DNA of 64,000 nt from JAAYOS01 sp050950785. Lineage in GTDB: Bacteria; Bacillota; Clostridia; Oscillospirales; JAAYOS01. Within the stretch, counting starts at the first letter, position 1. The number at the start of each line of letters is the position of its first letter. The DNA lies in assembly GCA_050950785.1 (NCBI GenBank), contig JBMNIG010000029.1, positions 1 through 64,000 of the forward strand, written 5' to 3'. The position numbers were made by a program, and so were the translations under genes. This document shows, piece after piece, positions 34,681 to 45,739 of this stretch. The notes below the pieces were generated by a model. The model had not been told where the DNA came from. It did not search any database and saw only the letters and a program-made list of their open reading frames with translations.

Positions 34681-34716
34681 TACTTTGGATGGAATTATTC
34701 AATGAGAGGAAAGCCT

Positions 34717-35466
34717 ATGGATAAAATTTTGATAGAAAATCTTGACTTATACTACGATGATTTTCAGGCATTGAAAAATGTCAACTTAAACATTAAAGAG
34801 AACGATATCACAGCATTTATCGGACCATCCGGGTGCGGGAAATCAACCTTGCTAAAAAGTCTGAACAGAATGAATGATCTTATTGAAGGGTGCAGAATAA
34901 CCGGTGACATTTTGCTAGACGGCATGAGCATTTATGGTGACATGAACATAAATCATCTTAGAAAGCGGGTCGGCATGGTCTTTCAGAAACCAAACCCATT
35001 TCCCATGAGTGTTTACGACAATGTGGCATATGGTCCTAGAACACACGGTATACGGTCGAAAGTCAAACTGGATGATATAGTTGAGAGATCACTTCGCAAT
35101 GCAGCAATTTGGGATGAATTGAAGGACCGGTTAAAGAAGAGTGCACTTGAACTCTCCGGAGGTCAGCAGCAGAGACTTTGCATTGCCAGGGCTTTAGCTG
35201 TACAGCCTGAGGTTCTGCTGATGGACGAACCCACATCTGCACTTGATCCCATATCCACCTCCAGGATCGAAGACCTTGTTGTTGAGCTAAAAAGAGACTA
35301 TACTATAATCATAGTTACCCACAACATGCAACAAGCAGTTAGAATTGCAGACACAACTGCGTTCTTTTTGCAAGGTGAAGTAATTGAATGCGCAAGTACC
35401 GAGGAGCTTTTTTCCGTACCGAAGGACAAACGCACTGAGGATTATATAACAGGGAGGTTTGGGTAA
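34717..35466 (+). CDS. pstB: Phosphate ABC transporter ATP-binding protein PstB
   Basis: A 249-residue ATPase of the Pst importer: Walker A GPSGCGKSTLL, PstB-typical QKPNPFPMSVYDNVAYGPR, signature ELSGGQQQR, Walker B LLMDEPTSALDP and H-loop VTHNM. I choose ATG 34717 since GAGAGGAAAG directly precedes it, rather than ATG 34702 inside that site. PhoU overlaps its stop. Confidence 0.95.
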   Translation: MDKILIENLDLYYDDFQALKNVNLNIKENDITAFIGPSGCGKSTLLKSLNRMNDLIEGCRITGDILLDGMSIYGDMNINHLRKRVGMVFQKPNPFPMSVYDNVAYGPRTHGIRSKVKLDDIVERSLRNAAIWDELKDRLKKSALELSGGQQQRLCIARALAVQPEVLLMDEPTSALDPISTSRIEDLVVELKRDYTIIIVTHNMQQAVRIADTTAFFLQGEVIECASTEELFSVPKDKRTEDYITGRFG

Positions 35467-36116
35467 TGAGGAGTAAATTTGACGAGCAGCTTGAGCAATT
35501 GAAAACCCAAATGATACAGATGGGAGCCCTGTGCGAGCGCGCGATAGCAAATGCCGCAAAAGCCCTACTGGATGGCGATATGAACCTTGCAAAAAGGGCA
35601 ATTGAAACCGATGATGAAATTGACCACATGGAGAGGGAAATTGAGAGCCTGTGCCTCAAGCTCATTCTTCGTCAGCAGCCTGTTGCCAGGGATCTTCGCC
35701 AGATCTCGTCGGCCCTGAAGATGATCACCGACATGGAGCGCATTGGAGATCAGGCTCGTGATATATCTGAAATCATAATGCTTGCAAATGCTAAACCCGC
35801 CCAACAGACAGGCAGGATTGCAGATATGGCGAAGGCAACGATAAAGATGGTTACAGATAGTATTGATGCCTATGTGCGTCAGGATTTGGAACTGACAAAG
35901 GCTGTAATTGATTACGATGATGTAGTTGACTCGCTGTTCAACGATGTGAAGGATGAACTTATAAGGTTGATCGGTGAGGATGCGAGCAGTGGCGAATATG
36001 CGATAGACCTGCTGATGATTGCCAAATACTTTGAGCGGATAGGGGATCACGCTACCAAATATAGCGGAGTGGGTTTGGTTTTCTATCACAGGCAGTCATA
36101 TTGGTGGTGCAAGTAA
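35466..36116 (+). CDS. phoU: Phosphate-signalling protein PhoU
   Basis: A 216-residue all-helical protein with two PhoU repeats: LARDLRQISSALKMITDMERIGDQA-type text in the first (E..RIGDQA) and YAIDLLMIAKYFERIGDHA in the second, each with the E/D metal cluster motif. PhoU couples Pst transport to the PhoR kinase and represses the regulon when phosphate is ample. It begins one base inside the PstB stop and ends directly before PhoP. Confidence 0.93.
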   Translation: MRSKFDEQLEQLKTQMIQMGALCERAIANAAKALLDGDMNLAKRAIETDDEIDHMEREIESLCLKLILRQQPVARDLRQISSALKMITDMERIGDQARDISEIIMLANAKPAQQTGRIADMAKATIKMVTDSIDAYVRQDLELTKAVIDYDDVVDSLFNDVKDELIRLIGEDASSGEYAIDLLMIAKYFERIGDHATKYSGVGLVFYHRQSYWWCK

Positions 36117-36800
36117 ATGATTTACTGTGTAGAAGATGATACAAACATCCGGGACTTAATTATTTATGCGCTAAAAACAGGCGATTTTGAAGCCCTCGGA
36201 TTTGCTGACAGCAGATCTTTTTACGAAGCTTTGGATAAAGACCTGCCATCATTGATACTGCTTGATATTATGTTACCGGGTGAAGACGGGATTGAAATCC
36301 TAAAACGACTGAAGAGCTCCACAAGAACACGGGACATTCCTGTCATCATGATAACTGCAAAGAGTTCGGAGTATGACAAGGTTATAGGTCTTGACTTTGC
36401 GAGCGGATGACTATATCACAAAGCCCTTCTGGAATAATGGAATTTCTGGCACGAGTAAAAGCTGTATTGAGAAGGGCGGGCTCATCGTCCGATATTCACG
36501 AGCATAAGCTTACAGCCGGAAATCTTACTATGAATGTCGAGAGACATTCTGTAGTAGCAAATGGTCAGGAAGTCACTCTGACACTGAAGGAGTTTGAGCT
36601 TTTGAAAATACTTACTTGAAAATGCAGGTATCGTGTTGACCAGAAGCAAATTGCTTGAAGAAGTTTGGGGATATGATTATGAAGGGGAAACCCGGACAGT
36701 GGATGTGCATATCCGAACTTTGCGTCAGAAATTAGGTGAAGCCGGGGACATTATAGAAACTTGTGAGGGGTGTAGGGTATAGGATCGGGGGAAATGCATG
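36117..36800 (+). CDS. phoP: Phosphate response regulator PhoP/PhoB (frameshifted)
   Basis: An OmpR-type response regulator recognisable across three frames. The receiver domain (IYCVEDDTNIRDL, phospho-Asp in LILLDIMLPGEDG, Lys in ITAKSSE) runs to about 36395; ADDYITKPF and IMEFLARVKAVLRRAG follow in two other frames; the winged helix (LTLKEFELLKIL, then LTRSKLLEEVWGYDYEGETRTVDVHI pattern and RQKLG) ends after another shift near 36615 and one near 36763. Repaired, it would end in an ATGA overlap with PhoR. At least four single-base indels suggest sequence errors rather than decay. Confidence 0.8.
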
Positions 36801-38515
36801 AAGAAGCGCATATATAGGAACATGTTGCTTACAGCATTGATTGCAATTTTGTTTACATCCATTCTTGTAACCGGAGTCGTATATCGGGAGTTTTATGTCC
36901 GTATGAAGCAGGGGATACGCAATGAAGCGCTATTTATATCGGTAAGCTACGATCAAAGCGGTAGTGGCAGTGTTTTCAGAACTGGATGATGTTGATAAAA
37001 CCAGCAGAATTACGTGGGTAGACGTTGACGGCACTGTCTTATTTGACAGTATTGCCAATGCAGAAGAGATGGAAAATCACATTGACAGACCTGAAATATC
37101 TGATGCACTAAAAGCTGGCGCCGGTGAGGCTGTTCACTTCTCCAAAACACTTGATACACAGACATTTTATCGCGCTGTGCGTCTCAAGGACGGCACTGTT
37201 GTCAGGGTGTCGACAACAATAGACAGTGTTTACAAGTCTGTTCTAGGCTTTATTCCATATATGATCCTAATTTCAATACCTGTCATACTTTTGTGTATGA
37301 CTGTTGCAAATCTTCTGACCAAAAAAATTATTGTTCCACTAAACGATCTTAACCTGGATAACCCATTAAAAAACGATGTTTATGATGAACTTTCACCATT
37401 ACTTTTGCGCATGGCCAAACAAAACGAACAAATCAAAAAACAATTTGAAAAGCTTAGGGAGAAACAGCAAGAGTTTAACGCAATAACAGAAAATATCAGG
37501 GAAGGTTTGATCATACTAAATGATAAGGGGCAGGTACTGTCCATCAATAAAAGCGCCGCGGGCATATTTGATGTAGAGCCGGATGATAGCATCAACAGAC
37601 ACATCTTTATACTTAATCGCAGCTTGCCTCTCCAGAGAGCAATTGAGTCGGCAATGAAGGGTAACCCTCATGAAGACAAGTTCATCAAAGGGGACAAGAC
37701 GTACAATTTATTGGCAAGCCCCGTAAAGGGACAAGATCCGGTCAAAGGTATAATATTGTTCCTATTAGATATTACTGAAAAACAAAATGCCGAAAATATA
37801 CGTCGTGAGTTCTCCGCCAATGTTTCTCATGAGCTAAAAACACCCTTAACCACTATTTTAGGTTACGCTGAGCTGTTAAAAAACAACATGGTCAAACCCG
37901 AGACATTTCAACATCATCGGAGCATATCTATAATGAAGCAAAGCATCTTATCAGCCTTGTTGATGATATAATAAATATTTCCCGGCTTGATGAAGAGGAT
38001 ATACAGCTGCCATTTGAGGATATCGACTTGCTTGAATTGTCAAGAGATGTAGTTGAAAGGTTAGCTCCTGTTGCGAAACAGAAGCAGATAAGTATCTCGG
38101 TTGGTGGTGAAAACGCTATAGTGCATGGTGTGAAGCAGATTTTAGAGGAGATAGTCTACAATCTGTGCGACAAATGCTATTAGGTACTAACCATGTTAAC
38201 GGTACTGTGGATGTTAACGTGAGCACTACCTCTCAGAATGTTATTCTCACTGTAAAAGACAATGGCTTTGGCATTCCAAAGGAGCACCAAAGCCGTGTGT
38301 TTGAACGCTTTTACAGAATTGATAAATCCCACTCGCGTGAAACCGGGGGGACCGGATTGGGTTTGTCTATCGTAAAGCACGGTGCCGAGTTTCATAAGGC
38401 GAGAATCGAGCTGACGAGCGTGAATTGCGGAAAGGGCTACTTCGATATCGATAATATTTTGAGTTTATTTTCAGCTCGTCTTCAATGGGTACGATCAATT
38501 CTTCATAACGCCTGA
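36798..38515 (+). CDS. phoR: Phosphate sensor histidine kinase PhoR (frameshifted)
   Basis: A membrane histidine kinase broken by indels near 36975, 37940 and 38170. Order: membrane helix 1 (LLTALIAILFTSILVTGVVY), extracytoplasmic sensor, helix 2 (about 37245-37325), a PAS domain (LIILNDKGQVLSINKSA), the H-box SANVSHELKTPLTTILGY, an N-box interrupted near 38170, G1 VKDNGFGIP and F/G2 RFYRIDKSHS..GGTGLGLSIV. It autophosphorylates and donates to PhoP under phosphate limitation. The last 20 codons of the open frame may lie beyond the true end, as they overlap the MerR gene antisense. Confidence 0.8.
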
Positions 38516-38555
38516 TTTTTTTCATTTAGGCGTGTAAGTGTATTTTGCATTTCTT

Positions 38556-38843
38556 TCATACGGTTTTCAAGGATGTCGCGCTGTTCAATGAGCAGCGCTT
38601 CTTCGGCTGCTCAACCGTATCATCCCCCATCTGAAAAAGCTTTACATATTCACTTAGTGCTTCTATAGGCAAACCTGCGCCGCGCATACATTTGATGAAT
38701 TCGATCCATCGACAATCCTCATCACCATAGTCACGAATTCCGCCTGACGTGCGGTTTACTCTGGGGATCAAACCGATGCGCTCATAATATCGAAGTGTAT
38801 CGGCAGTTAAATCATACTTTTTTGCAACTTCCGCAATAGTCAT
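38556..38843 (-). CDS. MerR-family transcriptional regulator (frameshifted)
   Basis: The clean frame gives the MerR winged helix: MTIAEVAKKYDLTADTLRYYER with RTSGGIRDYGDEDCRWIEFIKCMR. After GDDTVE (about 38625) a one-base shift leads to a coiled-coil dimerisation tail (ALLIEQRDILENRMKEMQNT), and a second shift near 38520 continues to EELIVPIEDELK, so the gene really extends to about 38450. Regulators of this class bind 19-base-spacer promoters; such promoters precede this gene and the aldo/keto reductase at 26.1 kb. Confidence 0.78.
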   Translation of the reverse strand: MTIAEVAKKYDLTADTLRYYERIGLIPRVNRTSGGIRDYGDEDCRWIEFIKCMRGAGLPIEALSEYVKLFQMGDDTVEQPKKRCSLNSATSLKTV

Positions 38844-38882
38844 TTTAATACCCCTATCAATATGTATTGTGGATCTTAATAT

Positions 38883-38913
38883 ATTCTATATCTTGGAGTG
38901 TGCTCAAAGTCAA
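38883..38913 (-). promoter_or_regulatory. MerR-type promoter upstream of merR
   Basis: On the minus strand TTGACT (38908-38913) and TAGAAT (38883-38888) are 19 bases apart. The spacer holds CTTTGAG-caca-CTCCAAG-like halves (CTTnGAGnnnnCTCnAAG), a clean MerR dyad, so the gene is probably autoregulated. Confidence 0.6.
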
Positions 38914-39199
38914 GAGTGTTTTTGGAAGCATCCCTGTAAAAAGAAAAGGTAACTTCGTGATTGCAATAGTAAATTATTAAAGAAGATTTTAGCTAATCGC
39001 TATGCACGGAATCTGCGATAGCCGGAATGTAGTGATCCTCTAGTTAAAAAAGAGAAAGTTATGACAAAGAAGACAAAGAAGAAAAGTATGACTGTAAGCA
39101 TTTAACAACCACATTTCGATAAAGGGCGCTATAGGTCTCCTGTCTACCTAGATTATTAAAACTTGATTGTCTAAAATCGGAAAGCAAGAGAGAAATTGG

Positions 39200-39227
39200 T
39201 TGAAAAAGCCTTCAAATGTGCTAAAAT
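39200..39227 (+). promoter_or_regulatory. Promoter of the MFS gene
   Basis: TTGAAA (39200-39205) and TAAAAT (39222-39227) are 16 bases apart, 70 bases ahead of the start codon. The rest of the 38914-39199 gap shows no gene. Confidence 0.45.
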
Positions 39228-39296
39228 TATTATATTGTGTCAAAGTTTATCTTTTATAAATTAAAAGAAAAAAGATATTTGAAGGGAGAAAAATAG

Positions 39297-40558
<1,262 letters not shown>

Positions 40559-40895
40559 CGAGGGTAACCTTTTGAGGATGAACAGTGCCCTGCCCCTATT
40601 TCTAGCTCTATATTAGCTATGCTCATAAAGCGTTTTGCTGTTAACCGGCAGGACGTTTTTTTCTATGCGCAAGCTGGCATCGTCTGAAGTATATAATGCC
40701 TGACGACTGATCCTGCTTATGGCCAGGCAGTTAGCCACACTTATATGGCATAAATAATAGACATTTTATATGGTGTGGAAGTAAACGTCTCGGGAATATG
40801 TACGTTGTTTAACAGTTTTACATAATATAAGCGTTGCGTTAGCGTTTCACAAAAGATCTTTTTTAGCAACCGCATCATTAAGTAAACAAAATGAC
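40559..40895. other. Gap between MFS and C5-epimerase-like genes
   Basis: No gene seen. A weak CCTGCC...GGCAGG pairing ending in seven T (about 40588-40661) could terminate the MFS transcript. Confidence 0.3.
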
Positions 40896-43027
40896 TTATT
40901 TCAAATAGCCTGTAACGCCGTTGGTATCCATCCAGGCTTTTTTATACTTCATGAGCATGGTTAGTAGTGTGTCATTGGTTTTACCGGTGCGAGCTGCTAA
41001 TAATTTCTGCAAGTTATACAAGTCGTTATATGTCAAGTAGGGATAATCAGTGCCGCCATAGGTGCCGTCGGCACTATATGAATAATGTAGGTTTTTATCT
41101 TTTGCGTATCCAATCCGCTCCGGAGTCTTCGATTGCCAGAAGCAGCTTGTCTGCCAGTGCTGAAAGATCGCTGCGTGACAACATATCCGAGAGTTTATAC
41201 AGCACAATGATTTCTTGAAGCTGGTGATTAAGCGAAGTATGAGTGCGGCGGTTGCCTGTCGGATGGAAATAGTCATCTACAAACCAGCCGCCCTTTGCTG
41301 TGGTGCGGTGATGTTCATTGGCATATTCAATATAAAAGTCCGAATACTTTTGGAGTGTTTCAAAATACAGGTCGCCGCCATATTTCGAATATCCGTTGAT
41401 GAACATTTCAACCAGATCGGAATTGAATCGTGTGTCATAGAATCCTGCGATGATGCCGTAGTCATCCCACAGCCAGGTACTGCCGGACATGGTAGGGAAG
41501 AAGCCCTCGCTATTTTGCTGTTGTGCCAATGTGTCCATCATACAAAGACTCAAATCCAGTGCCACACGGTGTACTGATTGAACAGCCAAAAAACTGCGTA
41601 GCAGGTAAGCGGCAGGGAGGCGATAGTAATAATTAGGGCCGCTAGGGATATAGGATTCAGGAGCGGGAAAATAATAGCCGTCATAACACCATTTGCCGTC
41701 GCCTTCCAAGGTGTAAGTCTTCCATAGATTTTCTGCATTTGGGTGCGTCCAATCAATCAATGACTCTCCTTGCGGCTGCTGACACAAGTAAAGTCGGAAC
41801 GATGGTCTGATCCTAAATTGTAGGCATATAGCTCGATAGTAAAGCTGTCGGCGCCTTGGCGAATATTGAGGTAGCCATTGTGATTGGACATTTCCTCAAG
41901 TGTGCAGTCTTGTGTGTATTTTCCAGGCACGTGGAGTATAAAAGAAATAGTTGACCGAGCCGGACATAACGCATATCATGCTGGCATTGTAAGTACCCGC
42001 TTTTAGTTCAGTGATGACCCACTTTTCGTTGGTCCTGTCATAATATTTTATTTGGCCCCAATCTGAGTCCGTCAAAAACCGAGCTACAAGCGTTGTGCCG
42101 GAGGCAGCGCCATTGCTGACATAGCAGCCCATCGTTACCCAATCACCGTTAAATATCTCGTAGTTTCGGGTAAACAGAGTACCACCAGATAGTGAATCGG
42201 TCAGCATTATGAATTCTGATGTCGCCGTTGCTGCAAGTTATTGTACCGGTCAGAAGCAATCTTTTGACCGGTGTTGCCCATTGCTATAGTCATACAGACG
42301 CAACATCGTAAGTACGGCCCTGCTCACGCGTGTAGGTACCGAAGGGGTCAAACTGGTTGTCGCCGATTCCTTGCATGATTCCTGCTTCATAGACCCACTG
42401 TACATACAAATAGGCCCAAGTTGAAATATCTTCACTATCGGCGAAAACATGAAGACCATCCTGGCATGTAGTTGCCTTGCCAAGTGTATATGCAGCCATG
42501 TATAGCATTTTTGCAGCTTCCTGACGCTTGATTTTCAAAGATGGCTGAAACGTGCCATCCCCGTAACCGTTCACGATACCAAGAGTTGCGCAAAACATTA
42601 CTGCATCGCTGTCTGTGTCGCTAAAATATTGGCTGTCAAGTGTGGTATCAGACAGAGCAGGATCGATAACGCAAAGCGTTTGTTTAGTTAATTGTGCGAA
42701 TTCTTCACGGTTAATGGCATCTTGATAGTGTGAAAGCAGAGTTTGCGGAACAATATCCAATTCATTGGCTCGGACAATTTCATCAGCCGCCCAATAGGAA
42801 GGTACGTCGGCACCAGTGGCAAGACAGTTGATGCTGGAAAACAGCATTGCTAACAATAATACTAGTGGTATGTGGCGCATAGAGAATGTTTTCTTTTTAG
42901 CGCTCTTTGTTGTCCTGATATATGAATATTGTTTACTCACTGGGACCTCTAACTCTAAGTTCATGATAGATCTATTATTTCGACTTTCATCACTAGTTAT
43001 CTTGTTGGGGCGACATAATTCAAACAT
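40896..43027 (-). CDS. S-layer-anchored D-glucuronyl C5-epimerase-like protein (frameshifted)
   Basis: A secreted protein readable across about five frame segments. From 43027 to 42290: a hydrophobic signal (IPLVLLLAMLFSSINCLA) and three S-layer homology repeats (SYWAADEIVRANELDIV; FSDTDSDAVMFCATLGIVNGY; STWAYLYVQWVYEAGIMQG). From about 42207 to 41896: a beta-rich carbohydrate-binding-like part. From 41787 to 40896: a C5-epimerase C-terminal-like helical domain (PNYYYRLPAAY, DDYGIIAGFYDTRFN, TSLNHQLQE, YSADGTYGGTDYPYLTYNDLY). It could epimerise glucuronate units of a polysaccharide at the cell surface. Indels near 42300, 42210, 41850 and 41095 look like consensus errors. Confidence 0.65.
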
Positions 43028-43303
43028 TTCCGTCTTTCTACCACCTATACATTTTTTTCTGATTATACCATATTAAGGCTCTATTTACATCGTGATAGAA
43101 AATAGCAAACATAAAACAACACCCGCATACCTTGTGTCTTTGATTTACATCTGCTTTGAAATTGCCAATGCCTTTCATATCGCAGTCAATCGTCAACAGA
43201 GCAAGTGCCATTTATGAATACAGCACATTACTTATTAGTGTGAGGGTGTTGCTTTATATATTTACCTAAATTGTCCGAACTGTTCGTATATGCAAGAAAC
43301 TGA

Positions 43304-45616
43304 TTACCTGATTATTTCAACTCCTTTGGGGGCATCTATATCAACAATGATATCGCTTTCAGTGCGTTTCCACGAAACGGAGATATTACCATGCGGTGTT
43401 ACGACATTTCCATTCGCCCAGCTGAGGTATCCCGGGACCGGGGACACTTTTACGGCTTTAAAGCCCGGCTTTGCTGGCCGTACACCGAGTATAACGGCAG
43501 GTAGCTCGTAAAGGAGCAGGGATCCCCATGCGTGGCAGTCGCTTCGTTTACCCGTGTCATTTTCAACACATGTGGTGAGATTTTCTTTCAGCATATCCCG
43601 CCAGGGTTTCCAAAGTTCTTCCGTTCTGTGGTAAAGTCCGGCTTTTTCAAGGGCCCTAAACATGTAGAACATAAAGGCAACCGAGCTTTTGGTCAACGAA
43701 GGATCGTCAAGGGCAGTTTGCATGATTGAAGCGGCCTTCGATGGATCGGCTGTGTCGGTCAAAACCGCAAACGCTTGACAATGCTGACTGTATTTATCAA
43801 TACCGGGGCCGTCCTGATACAGTCCGTTTGAACCGATGCATTGCTTCTGAATGGCCTCGCGTACAGCCGTTGCGCGCTGTCTGTATTCATCGGATACACC
43901 AGGTCGGCCTGCAAACTCTGCAAGTTCCGCTGCGTGGGTAAGAGCATATGCGTAAAGGAAGCTCTCCATGGTGATCGGGCCATCTAGTATCGCATCGGGG
44001 ACTCCCATTGTCTTGTTCCAATCGGATGTCCAGTCAATAAAGGACCAGAACTTATGCCGTCCAAGCGGGCCTCCGATTCTGGACACAAGTCCTCTTTCAT
44101 CGAGGGAGCGGTGGAAGAACTCAAGGATTCCATCCACAGTGGGAAGATACCTTCTTACCAGCTCTTTGTCTCCAAAAAACATCATGTGATCGTGTATCAT
44201 TAACATGTAATAGATACTGAAGCCGGGTATAATGTTTGGTCCATAAGACGGATAGCAGCAGTTGATCATTCCATCCGGTCTCTGTGACCTGTGAAAGTCA
44301 TCAATTGTTCTGCGTGCCATTCTGTCATCGGCACTAACCATGTATGTAAATAGTATTTGCGACCTTGTGTCCATTGCGTATTGAAGCTGCTCATAAAATG
44401 GGCAGTCCTCGTATGTCTCGTGCATGCAGCGCTTGAGGGAACGCAAACTTATATCCCAAATTCCTTCGAAGTCGGGATCTGACGCGGCAGCTTCTGTTTT
44501 TACTTCAAGAGGATATCCCGTTTCGCGGTAGCTTATATTTGATATTAATAAAGGTTCGTTGCCTGTTTTGATTTCCAGCCGGACAAATCGGAAAGTTCTG
44601 AACCAAAACGGTTCATATGTCTCAGGAGAGTCAATGGTTCCAAAGCCGCCGACAGTATAAGTGTCGGTATAGCCATTAAGAATACCGTTTACGTAGTCAA
44701 TCCTGTCGCCCTTTTCATATCTTGGGTAGGGACTTGACTGATCCTTTAGAGGATAAACATATGATTCGGAGCTCAATATGTTTACGGTTGCGCCTGCTCC
44801 GTTCGCAAAACCGAAGTTTAGATAACCTGTAGTGTGTTCACCAGCGTTGAGCTCGACGATTTCCGTGGTATTTGCCGCTATTTCAATATGTCTGTTTCCG
44901 GCCAACAGGCTGTTCCACTCATCCTCGGATTTCGCAGATTGACGAATCATCATAATTTTCTGGAACTTTTTTTCTTCCTCATACATAAACGGGATTGGGC
45001 GCTCAGTCAAATTGCCCGGACTGATCGCGCCATGGACTTCAAATGGGGAGTAGACTTTCACGCCATACCAACTACTATCATCATAGCCAGGTAGGGTCCA
45101 TCCATGGAGTGTAGTGGAGCCTTTTGCTATCTCGTTGATATAAAGAAATCTGTCACCTTTATCAGCGACTATTTTGACGTTTCTGTTTATGATGCTCTTC
45201 CAGGTTTCATCCGCTTTGAACTGCTCAGTTTTGCCATCTGCAAACTCTATTTTCTCGTCAACATACAGGCCGGGTATAGATGTTCTCCATACAGAATGGT
45301 TGTATCTATTGTCTGTTGGATAGCGGAGTACGACTGCGGAGATAACGTTTTCCCCTATATTCAAATATTGTTCGACATCTACTGTTTCATAATACCATAC
45401 AGTATCGTCTCCCTTGCAGGGACCGATGGAAACTGATATTCCGTTTACATACAAGCGGTATCTGGAATCAGCTGAGACGTTTATTAAATAGGACTTTGGT
45501 TTGTCCTGCAAATCAAAGGTCTTTCTAAAAAGCACAAGGGCGGGCTTTTCATTGTCAGCGTGTTTCCATTCTTCAGTCCATATCCAGCTTGATTTAGGTC
45601 GTCTTCTGAAATCCAT
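43304..45616 (-). CDS. GH78-type alpha-L-rhamnosidase
   Basis: A 770-residue protein with the GH78 layout: N-terminal beta-sandwich domains (SSWIWTEEW, VLFRKTFDL, SADSRYRLYVNG), a second sandwich ending FRFVRLEI, an (alpha/alpha)6 barrel (EDCPFYEQLQYAMDTRSQ, RPDGMINCCYP, WSFIDWTSDW) and a C-terminal sandwich (GFKAVKVSPVPG). I choose ATG 45616 after GATAGGAGTAG. No signal peptide, so it cleaves imported rhamnosides. It follows the solute-binding lipoprotein in one operon. Confidence 0.87.
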   Translation of the reverse strand: MDFRRRPKSSWIWTEEWKHADNEKPALVLFRKTFDLQDKPKSYLINVSADSRYRLYVNGISVSIGPCKGDDTVWYYETVDVEQYLNIGENVISAVVLRYPTDNRYNHSVWRTSIPGLYVDEKIEFADGKTEQFKADETWKSIINRNVKIVADKGDRFLYINEIAKGSTTLHGWTLPGYDDSSWYGVKVYSPFEVHGAISPGNLTERPIPFMYEEEKKFQKIMMIRQSAKSEDEWNSLLAGNRHIEIAANTTEIVELNAGEHTTGYLNFGFANGAGATVNILSSESYVYPLKDQSSPYPRYEKGDRIDYVNGILNGYTDTYTVGGFGTIDSPETYEPFWFRTFRFVRLEIKTGNEPLLISNISYRETGYPLEVKTEAAASDPDFEGIWDISLRSLKRCMHETYEDCPFYEQLQYAMDTRSQILFTYMVSADDRMARRTIDDFHRSQRPDGMINCCYPSYGPNIIPGFSIYYMLMIHDHMMFFGDKELVRRYLPTVDGILEFFHRSLDERGLVSRIGGPLGRHKFWSFIDWTSDWNKTMGVPDAILDGPITMESFLYAYALTHAAELAEFAGRPGVSDEYRQRATAVREAIQKQCIGSNGLYQDGPGIDKYSQHCQAFAVLTDTADPSKAASIMQTALDDPSLTKSSVAFMFYMFRALEKAGLYHRTEELWKPWRDMLKENLTTCVENDTGKRSDCHAWGSLLLYELPAVILGVRPAKPGFKAVKVSPVPGYLSWANGNVVTPHGNISVSWKRTESDIIVDIDAPKGVEIIR

Positions 45617-45739
45617 ATAACTACTCCTATCATTTTGGTCTTTCATGAGAAAAAGAAGTTGCTGCTTATAATTTGCAGCAGCTTCTTTTTCATAATAAGT
45701 AATGTTTTAGAGGTTTGCAAGTGTGTGAATACTATAATA

